NCBI RefSeq assembly: GCF_001641335.1
Contig: NZ_LVEM01000002.1
Span: 723,663-787,662 of the forward strand
DNA: 64,000 bases
Direction of reading: 5' to 3'
Source: Bradyrhizobium stylosanthis
Lineage (GTDB): Bacteria; Pseudomonadota; Alphaproteobacteria; Rhizobiales; Xanthobacteraceae
In this document: positions 17,720 to 26,104 of the stretch, one piece after another
Position numbering within the stretch: position 1 is the stretch's first letter
Layout of the letters: each line of letters begins with the position of its first letter
Position numbers and translations under genes: made by a program
The notes under the pieces: generated by a model
What the model saw: the letters and a program-made list of their open reading frames with translations, nothing else
Database searches by the model: none
What the model was told of the DNA's origin: nothing

Positions 17720-18700
17720 CTAGCGCCAGCCTTCGCCATGGGCGTCGGCCGCGACCTGCGGCTGCAGGCCCAGCATGTCCCGCACCTTGGCGGGCCAGGC
17801 GGAGAGGTCGGTGCCGTGGGTGTGGAACATGGCGACGGCCAGGCGGTCCATGCCGAAGGCGACGCAGCCGGTGTGAGCCGGCTCGCCATTGGCGTCCTGG
17901 ATGCCCCAGGTCGTGCCGAAATGCTCGCGATGATAGTTGAAGCTCATGCAGGCGGTCGGCTGCTCTTCCGAGCGCAGCGGGATCAGGAGCTCGAACTTGA
18001 GCTGCTGCTGTTTCTGGCTCACCGCCTTCATCTGGCCGACGCGGCCGAAGAAGGGATCGCTGGCATAGTCGACGCGGAAGGTCAGGCCGAGGTCGGTCGC
18101 GATTTTCTGCGCACGCACCATCCAGCGCTCGCGGAAATCGGCGACGTCATCGGGCGTGCCGATGCAGACATATTCGCGCATCCGGAACGATTGCAGCCGG
18201 TCGAGATGCTTGGACGGCTCGCGGCGGAAGCAGTCGGCCGCGACGTCGAAGCGCAGGCCGCCCTTCGGCAGCTGGCCGCGGCTCGCCGCGATGGGGTAGA
18301 CCGGATAGCAGGCGGCGGGCGACAGCACGAGGTCGGCCGGCGACAGCGACGTGGTCCAGTCGCCGCCGGCATCGAAGCGGCTCACGGCGGCGTTGATCTC
18401 GCGCTCGGTGCCGTGCAGGCCGCAGACGCAGCCGAGCAGGTTCGGAAAGCTCTTGAGATAGCCGGACTTCTCCAGCTGCGCGCGGCTCATCACCGGCGGA
18501 AAGCGCAGCGCCTCGGTGCCGGCTTCGCGATGGCTGGTGATCAGCGCGGCTAGCTTCTCGACGATGCCTTCATAGAGCGCGGTGCGGGCGTAGACGCCAT
18601 CCGAGCCCATGCGGTGGAACAGCTTGTCGGCGAGATGATCGAGCGGATCAACGATCTGCGGCGCGGTCGTCGGCGAGTCGGGAAGGACGGCAATATTCAT
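17720..18700 (-). CDS. Amino acid:[acyl-carrier-protein] ligase (SerRS-like)
   Basis: Protein of 326 residues, a truncated class II aminoacyl-tRNA synthetase homologue related to atypical archaeal seryl-tRNA synthetases but without a tRNA-binding arm. In Bradyrhizobium japonicum this family activates glycine or alanine with ATP and loads it on the phosphopantetheine of a dedicated carrier protein, not on tRNA. The expected zinc ligands are present: Cys131 (PAACYP), Glu176 (FRMREY) and Cys279 (HTGCVAFGMDR). The last of these runs into class II motif 3, and motif 2 is CFRREPS...RMREY. The ATG at 18700 (MNIAVLPDS) is chosen over 18748. It lies 40 bp after the acyl-CoA dehydrogenase homologue and is followed by the GNAT gene, so the three form an operon. 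Confidence 0.95.
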   Translation of the reverse strand: MNIAVLPDSPTTAPQIVDPLDHLADKLFHRMGSDGVYARTALYEGIVEKLAALITSHREAGTEALRFPPVMSRAQLEKSGYLKSFPNLLGCVCGLHGTEREINAAVSRFDAGGDWTTSLSPADLVLSPAACYPVYPIAASRGQLPKGGLRFDVAADCFRREPSKHLDRLQSFRMREYVCIGTPDDVADFRERWMVRAQKIATDLGLTFRVDYASDPFFGRVGQMKAVSQKQQQLKFELLIPLRSEEQPTACMSFNYHREHFGTTWGIQDANGEPAHTGCVAFGMDRLAVAMFHTHGTDLSAWPAKVRDMLGLQPQVAADAHGEGWR

Positions 18701-18740
18701 GGGATGATGTCCTGCTATCTGAAAATCTGTTCTTGTTGTT

Positions 18741-19958
18741 TTAGTCACGAAGGCTCGACGGCACGCCGCTCATCAGCGTCGAGGTCGCGGCGTTGGCCAG
18801 AATGCGGTCATTGTTGATCATGATCGGCGACGACAGCACGTCGCGCAGGTGACGGCCCATCGTGAACTCGCCGTCATTGCGGTAGCCGGACAGGCCGGCG
18901 GTGCGCATCGCATGCATCACGGTCTCGACCGCGAGCTCGGAGGCCTGCACCTTCAGAAGGGTGATCGAGGACTGGAAGTCGAGCGAACTCAGCGCGCGCT
19001 CGTCATGCTCGGCGCGGGAGAAGGCGTCGATATTGGCCGATATCAGCGCACGCAGCTTGGCGAGCGACATCTTGGCGGCGGTGAAATGCGCGGCGGCCGG
19101 GGGCATCTGCCCGCCCGAAGTGCGGGCCGCCTTGCGGATGAAAGCCTGCGCGCGCGTGACCGCGGCGGCAGCGATGCCGGCCCAGGCCGACGACCAGCAC
19201 AGATGCGCGAACGGCGTCATGGTCTGCGCGTGGATCTTGTCGTAGGCCTCCGGGAAGACGCGGTCGGCGGGGCAGTCGACCTTCAGCTCGAAGCCGGTCG
19301 AGCAGGTGCCGCGCATGCCCAAGGTTTCCCAGCCCTGCGTCTGCTTCAGCGAATAGTCGTCCTTGGCGAGTGCCAGCAGCACCTGGTCGGAAGCCGCGGC
19401 GCTGGTGGCACGGCGGGCGATGGTGACGAGGCCGTCGGCCTGGGCACCGTAGGAGATCACGGTGGCGTCGCGCACCAGCGAGACGGTGTCGCCGGCATGG
19501 TCGACCGCGGCCGCGCTGGCGCGGATGTTGCCGCCGTTCTGGCCTTCGGTGGTGGAGGAGGCGAGCAGCCACTGGTCGCGCGCGACCCGGCGCATCATCG
19601 TTTCCATCCAGGGAATGCCGTGGCCGTGCCTGACGACGCAAGCGACCTTGGTCGTGTGCATCGCGTAGATCATCGCCGTGGAAGCGCAGGCGCGTCCGAG
19701 CGTGTAGCAGATGTCGGTGACGTCGTGGATCGAGGCGCCGAAGCCGCCGAACTCGACGGGGATCATCACGCCGAGCAGCTTCTGCTCGCGTGCGATGTCG
19801 AAGGCTTTATGCGGGAAGCGGGCGTCGCGATCGACGCCGTCTGCGTCGGCTGCGGCCGCGGCGGCGGTCCGGGCGGCGCGCTCGATCAGGGAAGGACCCT
19901 GCTCGAGAAAACTCGTCTGCGTTTCGTCGACAGTGAGGACCGCTTCACGCACGTTCAT
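18741..19958 (-). CDS. Acyl-CoA dehydrogenase homologue of the aminoacyl carrier protein locus
   Basis: Protein of 405 residues with the acyl-CoA dehydrogenase fold: N-terminal helical domain (EQKLLGVMIPVEFGGFGASI), central barrel (WETLGMRGTCSTGFEL) and C-terminal four-helix domain (MRTAGLSGYRNDGEFTMGRH). Where ordinary enzymes carry the catalytic base as YEGT.EI, this protein has HLRDVLSSPIMINNDRI at 370-386 with Asn382-Asn383-Asp384 and no glutamate. It probably binds FAD but may catalyse a different reaction, for example hydroxylation or oxidation of a carrier-bound aminoacyl thioester; this is inference. First gene of the operon with the ligase and GNAT protein, and divergent from the carrier protein at 20310. 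Confidence 0.85.
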   Translation of the reverse strand: MNVREAVLTVDETQTSFLEQGPSLIERAARTAAAAAADADGVDRDARFPHKAFDIAREQKLLGVMIPVEFGGFGASIHDVTDICYTLGRACASTAMIYAMHTTKVACVVRHGHGIPWMETMMRRVARDQWLLASSTTEGQNGGNIRASAAAVDHAGDTVSLVRDATVISYGAQADGLVTIARRATSAAASDQVLLALAKDDYSLKQTQGWETLGMRGTCSTGFELKVDCPADRVFPEAYDKIHAQTMTPFAHLCWSSAWAGIAAAAVTRAQAFIRKAARTSGGQMPPAAAHFTAAKMSLAKLRALISANIDAFSRAEHDERALSSLDFQSSITLLKVQASELAVETVMHAMRTAGLSGYRNDGEFTMGRHLRDVLSSPIMINNDRILANAATSTLMSGVPSSLRD

Positions 19959-20309
19959 ACTCGTCCGCCTCCGGTTCGCCGTTCAGGACCGCCGGCATCA
20001 TTCGCGATGCGCGCAAGCGATCTCCGGCCATCTTTGCTTGTGAGACGAGGCTACGGATTTAATTCAAATTCGTCGATCAAATAGAGGGTAAACGAAGTCC
20101 AATTCCAAATGGACAGTTAAAGCCCGGTTTTTCGCACCGCAGGATTTTCCGCGATCGCGTTAGGGATCTGGAAGAAGCCGGAATTCCAGACAATCTGAGT
20201 CATCGTTTACTAAGAAACGCGAGTTAATGGTGACGCCCATTGCGGGATCGGCCGTCCCTGCCCATCGTAACCGGCAGTTCGGTCCGACCAAACAAATGGG
20301 AATTTACCG
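19959..20309. promoter_or_regulatory. Divergent promoter region of the aminoacyl carrier protein locus
   Basis: A 351-bp gap, unusually AT-rich for the window, between the divergent dehydrogenase and carrier protein genes. It contains no repeat-family element and no ORF of merit. An imperfect palindrome GTCCAATTCCAAATGGAC at 20097-20114 is a candidate operator. Promoters for both directions should lie here. Confidence 0.5.
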
Positions 20310-20582
20310 ATGCAGGCCTTCGATACCGAATTGCGCAATCGCGTCATCAAGCTGGTGAAGGGCATCCTCACGCAGAACTCGCTGCCGGCCGACGTCACCC
20401 CGTCCGCCAAGCTGGTCGACGCGGGCCTGACCTCGATGGACATGGTCAATCTCATGCTCGGCGTCGAAGCCGAGTTCGACTTCACCATCCCGCAGTCCGA
20501 GATCACGCCGGAGAATTTCCAATCCGTCGAGACGCTCGAGCGCATGGTCGCGACGCAGCTGCGGCTGGCGACGGCGGCGTAG
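20310..20582 (+). CDS. Aminoacyl carrier protein (stand-alone ACP)
   Basis: Protein of 90 residues with the carrier protein four-helix pattern and the phosphopantetheine attachment site in DAGLTSMDMVNLML, where Ser42 replaces the usual DSL serine context. The acidic helix II and following FDFTIPQSEITPENF loop are typical of acyl carrier proteins. Its neighbour on the opposite strand is the amino acid:carrier protein ligase operon, and in Bradyrhizobium japonicum the equivalent protein is aminoacylated by that ligase. It is not the fatty acid synthesis ACP, which carries the DSLD motif and sits with fab genes. Translation starts at the ATG preceded by AATGGGAA. Confidence 0.93.
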   Translation: MQAFDTELRNRVIKLVKGILTQNSLPADVTPSAKLVDAGLTSMDMVNLMLGVEAEFDFTIPQSEITPENFQSVETLERMVATQLRLATAA

Positions 20583-20590
20583 TTTCGGCT

Positions 20591-20717
20591 GTCGTCCCGG
20601 CGGAAGCCGGGACCCATACCGCGTGATTTATCGATCGCGGATTGTAGCAGTACTGAACGACCACTCTTCGTCAAACTACGCCCTGTGGTTATGGGGCCCG
20701 GCCTCCGCCGGGACGAC
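20591..20717. repeat. Dispersed palindromic repeat, family A (copy 3)
   Basis: Ends GTCGTCCCGGCGGAAGCCGG and CCGGCCTCCGCCGGGACGAC are inverted. It sits between the carrier protein gene and mtnP. Confidence 0.88.
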
Positions 20718-20833
20718 AACGAGTGGGTGGCAGCGCATCTGCGCACCCCACATCCCTGCACCCCCGTTCCAAATCTGCCCCAAAGCTGGCATAGCTTAAC
20801 CATGTCGCACGTGACGGACAGGGTGGAGCAGGC

Positions 20834-21709
20834 ATGGCGCAGGCGGTATTGGGCATCATCGGCGGATCCGGCATCTACGATCTGCCGGGCCTCGAGGGCG
20901 CACACGAAGAGGTGATCAAGAGCCCCTGGGGCGAGCCGTCGGCTCCCCTGCGGCGCGGCTCCATCGCCGGCCTGCCGATCGTGTTCCTGCCGCGGCACGA
21001 CAAGGGCCACCGGCTGTCGCCCTCCGACATCAACTATCGCGCCAATATCGACGTGTTGAAGCGGGCCGGCGTCACCGACCTGATCTCGCTGTCGGCCTGC
21101 GGCTCGTTCAAGGAAGAGCTGCCGCCCGGCACCTTCGTTCTCGTCGATCAGTTCGTCGACCGCACGCACAAGCGCGAGAGCTCGTTCTTCGGCCGAGGCT
21201 GCGTCGCGCACGTCTCGATGGCGCATCCGGTGTCGCCGCGCTTGCGCATTCACCTCGCCGCGGCCGCCGAAGCCGAAGGCCTCGCGATCGCGCGCGGCGG
21301 CACCTATGTCTGCATGGAGGGGCCGCAGTTCTCCACCTATGCGGAGAGCATGACATACAAGACATCGGGCTATTCCGTGATCGGCATGACCAACATGCCC
21401 GAGGCAAAACTCGCCCGCGAAGCCGAGATCTGTTACGCCACCGTCGCGATGGTGACCGACTTCGATTGTTGGCATCCCGACCACGACGCCGTCACCGTGC
21501 AGGACATCATCCGCGTGCTGACCTCGAACGCCGACAAGGCCAAGGCCCTGGTGGCGCGGCTGGCGAAGGATTTTCCGCGCGAGCACGAACCGTGCCCCAT
21601 CGGCTCGGACCGCGCGCTCGACACCGCGCTGATCACCGCGCCCGAGGCGCGCGATCCCGAGCTGCTGAAAAAGCTCGATGCGGTGGCCGGGCGCATCCTA
21701 CGCGGTTGA
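20834..21709 (+). CDS. mtnP: S-methyl-5'-thioadenosine phosphorylase
   Basis: Protein of 291 residues of the purine nucleoside phosphorylase type 2 (PNP/MTAP) family. It cleaves methylthioadenosine with phosphate to adenine and methylthioribose-1-phosphate, the first step of methionine salvage. Visible motifs are the N-terminal GIIGGSGIYDLPGL, the phosphate-binding LPRHDKGHRLSPSDINYRAN, the substrate-pocket ACGSFKEELPPG, and YVCMEGPQFSTYAES followed by VIGMTNMPEAKLAREAEICY. mtnA follows 30 bp downstream on the same strand and uses its product, confirming the role. A ribosome-binding site GGTGGAG precedes the ATG. Confidence 0.96.
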   Translation: MAQAVLGIIGGSGIYDLPGLEGAHEEVIKSPWGEPSAPLRRGSIAGLPIVFLPRHDKGHRLSPSDINYRANIDVLKRAGVTDLISLSACGSFKEELPPGTFVLVDQFVDRTHKRESSFFGRGCVAHVSMAHPVSPRLRIHLAAAAEAEGLAIARGGTYVCMEGPQFSTYAESMTYKTSGYSVIGMTNMPEAKLAREAEICYATVAMVTDFDCWHPDHDAVTVQDIIRVLTSNADKAKALVARLAKDFPREHEPCPIGSDRALDTALITAPEARDPELLKKLDAVAGRILRG

Positions 21710-21739
21710 GACGCAAGAGAGACAAAAAGGCAGAATGCC

Positions 21740-22846
21740 ATGAAGGTCGACGGCAAGCATTTCCGCAGCATCTGGCGCGAGCGCGACGGCTGGTCGGTCG
21801 GTGCGATCGACCAGCGCCGGCTGCCGCATGAGTTCGTCATCGCGCGCCTGACCTCGTGCGAAGATGCCGCCGTCGCGATCCGCGACATGCTGGTGCGCGG
21901 CGCGCCGCTGATCGGCGCAACCGCGGCCTATGGCATGGCGCTTGCGATGCGCGAGGATTCCTCCGACGCCGGCCTGAAGCGCGCCTACGAGACGCTCGTC
22001 GTGGCGCGGCCGACCGCGATCAATTTGAAATGGGCGCTGGACGAGATGCGCACGGCGCTCGCGCCGATCGATCCGCTGGAGCGGGCGGAAGCCGCCTATG
22101 CGCGCGCCGACGAGATCGTCGAGCAGGACGTCGAGATCAACCGCGGCATCGCCGGCAACGGCCTTGCGCTGATCGAGGCGATCGCGGCGAAGAAGCCGGG
22201 CGAGACGGTCAACGTGCTGACCCATTGCAATGCCGGCTGGCTCGCCACCGTCGACTGGGGCACCGCCACCGCGCCGATCTATCTGGCACATGAGCGCGGC
22301 ATCAAGGTCCATGTCTGGGTCGACGAGACCCGCCCGCGCAACCAGGGCGCCTCGCTCACCGCCTGGGAACTCGGCCATCACGGCGTGCCGCACACGGTAA
22401 TCCCCGACAACACCGGCGGACACCTGATGCAGCACGGCATGGTCGATCTCGCCATCGTCGGCACCGACCGCGTCGCCGCCAATGGCGACGTCTGCAACAA
22501 GATCGGCACCTATCTCAAGGCGCTCGCCGCGCATGACAACGGCGTGCCGTTCTACGTCGCGCTGCCGTCGCCGACGATCGACTTCGCCGTGAATGACGGC
22601 ATCCGCGACATTCCGATCGAGCAGCGCAGCGGCGTCGAGGTCACGGATATGACCGGCCGTACCGCGGATGGCAGGCTGGAGACGGTGCGCATCGTGCCGG
22701 AGAACTCGCCGGTCGCGAACTACGCCTTCGACGTGACGCCGGCACGTCTCGTCACCGGCCTGATTACGGAGCGCGGTGTCCTGAAGCCGGATCGCGCCGC
22801 GCTGGCGGCGGCCTTTCCCGAGCGAGTCACTGCTACGGCGAAGTAG
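21740..22846 (+). CDS. mtnA: S-methyl-5-thioribose-1-phosphate isomerase
   Basis: Protein of 368 residues related to eIF2B subunits. It converts methylthioribose-1-phosphate to the ribulose form in methionine salvage. The catalytic Cys163 lies in [11 protein letters not shown] and the catalytic Asp243 in [33 protein letters not shown] (near residue 53) and [17 protein letters not shown] are further family motifs. It is cotranscribed with mtnP. No mtnB, mtnC, mtnD or mtnK gene is nearby, so the rest of the pathway is elsewhere or replaced by another route. Confidence 0.96.
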   Translation: MKVDGKHFRSIWRERDGWSVGAIDQRRLPHEFVIARLTSCEDAAVAIRDMLVRGAPLIGATAAYGMALAMREDSSDAGLKRAYETLVVARPTAINLKWALDEMRTALAPIDPLERAEAAYARADEIVEQDVEINRGIAGNGLALIEAIAAKKPGETVNVLTHCNAGWLATVDWGTATAPIYLAHERGIKVHVWVDETRPRNQGASLTAWELGHHGVPHTVIPDNTGGHLMQHGMVDLAIVGTDRVAANGDVCNKIGTYLKALAAHDNGVPFYVALPSPTIDFAVNDGIRDIPIEQRSGVEVTDMTGRTADGRLETVRIVPENSPVANYAFDVTPARLVTGLITERGVLKPDRAALAAAFPERVTATAK

Positions 22847-22850
22847 GTCT

Positions 22851-22929
22851 CGTAGGGTGGGCAAAGGCGCGAAGCGCCGTGCCCGCCATATGCTAGTGGT
22901 GGGCACGCTGCGCTTTTGCCTACCCTACG
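22851..22929. repeat. Dispersed palindromic repeat, family B (copy 2)
   Basis: Begins CGTAGGGTGGGCAAAGGCGC and ends with the inverse CGCTTTTGCCTACCCTACG. Located 5 bp after the mtnA stop and between converging genes, so it may serve as a bidirectional transcript end. Confidence 0.82.
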
Positions 22930-22940
22930 GCATTTGCGAA

Positions 22941-23576
22941 CTAGGTCAGCTTCAGCCCCGTCGCCGCCTCGAGCTCCGTAATCGCCTGCGCGCCGCTCGT
23001 CACCTTGATCGTGGTCATGCCCATCTCGCGCGCGGGCTTCAGGTTCACGCCGAGATCGTCGAGATAGACGCAGTTCTTCGGATCGACCTTCAGTGTCTCG
23101 ACCATCAATTGATAGATGCGCGGATCGGGCTTGCGCAGGCCGATCTTGGCGGATTCGATGACGTGGTCGAACAGCACCATCACCTCGGCCACGTAGAGCG
23201 AGCGCCCGGTCATGCTGCCGATCGCGTTGGCCGGCAGATTGTTGGTGATGCAGCCGGTCTTGAATTGCGCCTTGATGCGCTTCAAGGCTTCGACCATCCC
23301 GGGGCGGAGATCGCCCTGGAGCAGCGGCAGCACCTCGCGTCCGCGGACCTCGGCGCCAAGCGCGAGTGATTCCGCCGCGAACAGCTTGTCGAAGGTCTCG
23401 ATGTCGACCTCGGCGCGCTCGAACTTGGCCCAGGCGTTTTCGAGATGGTTGGCGGCGTTGGTGCGCCGGATGATGTCGGCGGGCAGGCCGCGCTCGGTCT
23501 CGAACCGTGTGAACGCCTCGAACGGCGAGCTCGTCAGCACGCCGCCAAAATCAAAGATCACCGCCTCGGTCGCCAC
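22941..23576 (-). CDS. HAD superfamily hydrolase
   Basis: Protein of 211 residues with HAD motif I IFDFGGVLTS (nucleophile Asp9), motif II CITNNLP, and motif III/IV KPDPRIY with VYLDDLGVNL. Motif I is DFG rather than DxD, as in the branch that includes the N-terminal domain of soluble epoxide hydrolase and ACAD10-like proteins; lack of the second Asp can mean dehalogenase or altered phosphatase chemistry. It converges with mtnA and is not the enolase-phosphatase MtnC. The substrate is unknown. Confidence 0.85.
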   Translation of the reverse strand: MATEAVIFDFGGVLTSSPFEAFTRFETERGLPADIIRRTNAANHLENAWAKFERAEVDIETFDKLFAAESLALGAEVRGREVLPLLQGDLRPGMVEALKRIKAQFKTGCITNNLPANAIGSMTGRSLYVAEVMVLFDHVIESAKIGLRKPDPRIYQLMVETLKVDPKNCVYLDDLGVNLKPAREMGMTTIKVTSGAQAITELEAATGLKLT

Positions 23577-23680
23577 AATCCTGTCCCCGTCAATTCCTTT
23601 CCAAGAGGGCTAGCATGCGCTATCGGCAAGGGCCAGTCCGAAGCAGCCCGTCGTTTCCACCGAGGCCGAAGCGTGTTCCC

Positions 23681-24439
23681 ATGAAGAAGCCTGCAATGCT
23701 CGTCGCAGCCGCGCTGCTGCTCGCCACCCCCGCTTACGCCATCGTCGGCGGCGGCACGCCGCAGGCCGATGGCGTCGCGCGTGCCGTCGTCACCATCGTC
23801 GGCTCGCGCGGCAATTTCTGCACCGGCACGCTGATCGCGCCAAAACTGGTGCTGACGGTCGCCCACTGCGTGCAGCCCGGCGCCGACTACAAGATCGTCG
23901 ATCGCGGCGCCGACGGCGCACCGCAATTGCTGAATGTGCGCACGGTCGCGATTCATCCAAGCTTCAACATGCAGGCGATGCAGGCGCATCGCGCCACCGC
24001 CGACGTGGCGCTGCTGCAACTGGAAATTCCACTGAAGGGAAAATCGACAGTGCCGGTCGGTACACCGGCCATACCGATCCAGGTCGGCAGCCGGTTCGTC
24101 ATCGCCGGTATCGGCGTCACCGTGCGCGGCGACGGCAAGAGCGGCGGCGCGACGCGTGTTGCCGGTCTCGTCGCCACAGGGCAGCCCGGCACGCTCCAGA
24201 TCCGTCTGGTCGATCCCGTAACCAACGGAGTTCGTGATGGAATTGGCGCCTGCACCGGCGATTCCGGCGGGCCCGTGTTCGAAGACAAGCCGAACGGCAC
24301 GATGCTGGTCGGCCTCATCAGTTGGTCCACTGGACCGAATGGCGCCGCAGGTTGCGGCGGCCTGACCGGTGTCACGCCACTCACGCTCTATCGCGACTGG
24401 ATTTTGCAGACCGCGCGGAGCTGGGGTGCGGCGCTGTGA
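23681..24439 (+). CDS. Secreted trypsin-like serine protease
   Basis: Protein of 252 residues of the chymotrypsin/trypsin (S1A) fold. A signal peptide (MLVAAALLLATPAYA) is followed immediately by IVGGGT at 21-26. The catalytic triad is His62 (TVAHC), Asp108 (ADVALLQL) and Ser195 (TGDSGGPVF). In trypsins the free N-terminal Ile of IVGG, normally exposed by zymogen cleavage, forms the active-site salt bridge; here signal peptidase cleavage after Ala20 would expose it directly. An upstream in-frame start at 23615 would only add a non-family leader. The substrate is unknown; it acts in the periplasm or outside. Confidence 0.88.
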   Translation: MKKPAMLVAAALLLATPAYAIVGGGTPQADGVARAVVTIVGSRGNFCTGTLIAPKLVLTVAHCVQPGADYKIVDRGADGAPQLLNVRTVAIHPSFNMQAMQAHRATADVALLQLEIPLKGKSTVPVGTPAIPIQVGSRFVIAGIGVTVRGDGKSGGATRVAGLVATGQPGTLQIRLVDPVTNGVRDGIGACTGDSGGPVFEDKPNGTMLVGLISWSTGPNGAAGCGGLTGVTPLTLYRDWILQTARSWGAAL

Positions 24440-24565
24440 TTTGACGGCGACTTGATCTATGTCATTTTGAAGCGGAAGCGCGATGGGTGATCATGCCCGT
24501 CGCGGAGGAAACGCGCCGTCCGGTCAAGGACGGCCACAAAAAACAAGCAAGGCATAGAAGCAACA

Positions 24566-26068
24566 ATGAATGTCGCTGTTCGCAGTCACGCCACCACCAA
24601 GCAGGCCTCGGAACATTTCGACGTGCTGATCGTCGGCGCCGGCATCTCCGGCATCGGCAGCGCCTACCACATCAACAAGCAGCTTCCGGGCACGAGCTAC
24701 GTGATCCTGGAGACGCAGGAAACGTTCGGCGGCACCTGGTCCACACATCGCTATCCCGGCATTCGCTCCGACAGCGACCTGCACACCTTCGGCTACAGCT
24801 TCAAGCCCTGGGTCGGGCCCCCCATCGCGACCGCGGAAGAAATCCTCTCCTATATGAAGGAGGTGATCGACGATAACGATATCGCCCGGCACATCCGCTA
24901 CAAGCATCAGATCAATTCGGCGAGCTGGTCGAGCGAGCAGAACCTCTGGACGATCGAGGCGACGACGACAGACACCGGCGAAGCAAAAACCTTCACCGCG
25001 AACTTCCTCTGGATGTGCCAGGGCTATTACCGCCATTCGGAAGGCTACACGCCGGAATGGAAGGGCACCGATCGCTTCAAGGGCCGCATCGTCCATCCGC
25101 AGACCTGGCCGGATGACATCGATCTCACGAACAAGAAGGTCGTCGTGATCGGCTCGGGCGCGACCGCGGCGACGCTGGTGCCGAACATTGCCGACAAATG
25201 CGCGCACGTCACCATGCTGCAGCGCTCGCCGACCTATTTCCGGCTCGGCCGCAACGCCATCGAGATCGCAGAGGAACTCCGCCGGCTCCAGGTCGACGAT
25301 GCCTGGATCCACGAGATCGTGCGGCGAAAGATCCTGTTCGAGCAGGACGCCTTCACCAAGCTCTGCCTGTCCAATCCGGAAGGGGTGAAGAAGGAGCTGA
25401 TCGGCCAGATCAGCGCGGTGCTTGGTCCGGACTACGACGTCGAGAAGCACTTCACGCCCAGCTATCGTCCGTGGCGGCAGCGCATCGCCTTCGTGCCCGA
25501 TGCCGATCTGTTCAAGGGCATCGCCAGCGGCAAGGCTTCCGTCGTCACCGACGAGATCGAATGCTTTGTCGAGAACGGCATCCAGCTCAAATCGGGCCAT
25601 GTGCTGGAAGCGGATGTCATCGTCACCGCGACCGGCTTCAATCTTGCAGCGCTCGGCGACATCGCGTTCGAGATCGACGGCAAGCCGCTCGCTTTCGGCG
25701 ACACCGTCACCTATCGCGGCATGATGTTCACCGGCGTGCCGAACATGGTCTGGGTGTTCGGCTATTTCCGTGCCAGCTGGACGCTGCGCGTCGATCTCGT
25801 CGCCGATTTCGTCTGCCGGCTGCTCGGCCACATGAAGGCGAAGGGCAAGAAGAAGGTTGAGGTGAGCTTGCGCTCCGAAGACCACAACATGCCGATCCTG
25901 CCCTGGATCGATCCGGAAAACTTCAATCCGGGCTACATCATGCGCGACATGAACCTGCTGCCCAAGCGCGGCGACAAGCCGGAATGGCAGCACAGCCAGG
26001 ACTACTGGACCGAGAAGGACGAGATCCCGAAGACGGACCTGGACGACAAGGCATTCGTCTACGGCTGA
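24566..26068 (+). CDS. Flavin-containing Baeyer-Villiger-type monooxygenase
   Basis: Protein of 500 residues with two Rossmann motifs: VGAGISG at 23-29 for FAD and IGSGATA at 196-202 for NADPH. The Baeyer-Villiger fingerprint FKGRIVHPQTWP is at 171-182. The N-terminal region around LETQETFGGTWSTHRYPG is also typical. Such enzymes insert oxygen next to a ketone or oxidise N/S atoms, using NADPH and O2, in the cytosol. The gene stands alone between the protease and an autotransporter, so its substrate is not indicated by context. Confidence 0.92.
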   Translation: MNVAVRSHATTKQASEHFDVLIVGAGISGIGSAYHINKQLPGTSYVILETQETFGGTWSTHRYPGIRSDSDLHTFGYSFKPWVGPPIATAEEILSYMKEVIDDNDIARHIRYKHQINSASWSSEQNLWTIEATTTDTGEAKTFTANFLWMCQGYYRHSEGYTPEWKGTDRFKGRIVHPQTWPDDIDLTNKKVVVIGSGATAATLVPNIADKCAHVTMLQRSPTYFRLGRNAIEIAEELRRLQVDDAWIHEIVRRKILFEQDAFTKLCLSNPEGVKKELIGQISAVLGPDYDVEKHFTPSYRPWRQRIAFVPDADLFKGIASGKASVVTDEIECFVENGIQLKSGHVLEADVIVTATGFNLAALGDIAFEIDGKPLAFGDTVTYRGMMFTGVPNMVWVFGYFRASWTLRVDLVADFVCRLLGHMKAKGKKKVEVSLRSEDHNMPILPWIDPENFNPGYIMRDMNLLPKRGDKPEWQHSQDYWTEKDEIPKTDLDDKAFVYG

Positions 26069-26080
26069 AGGAAGTATTGT

Positions 26081-26104
26081 GTAGGGCGGCTGCGACCGCC
26101 CTAC
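26081..26104. terminator. Hairpin after the monooxygenase gene
   Basis: GTAGGGCGG-CTGCGA-CCGCCCTAC is a perfect 9-bp stem, 12 bp after the stop. No T-run follows, so it is only a probable transcript end or a remnant of a family B repeat. Confidence 0.45.

Noticed and set aside
20097-20114. Treating the palindrome as a confirmed operator
   Set aside because: It has mismatched arms and no adjacent regulator gene, so it is listed only as a candidate.
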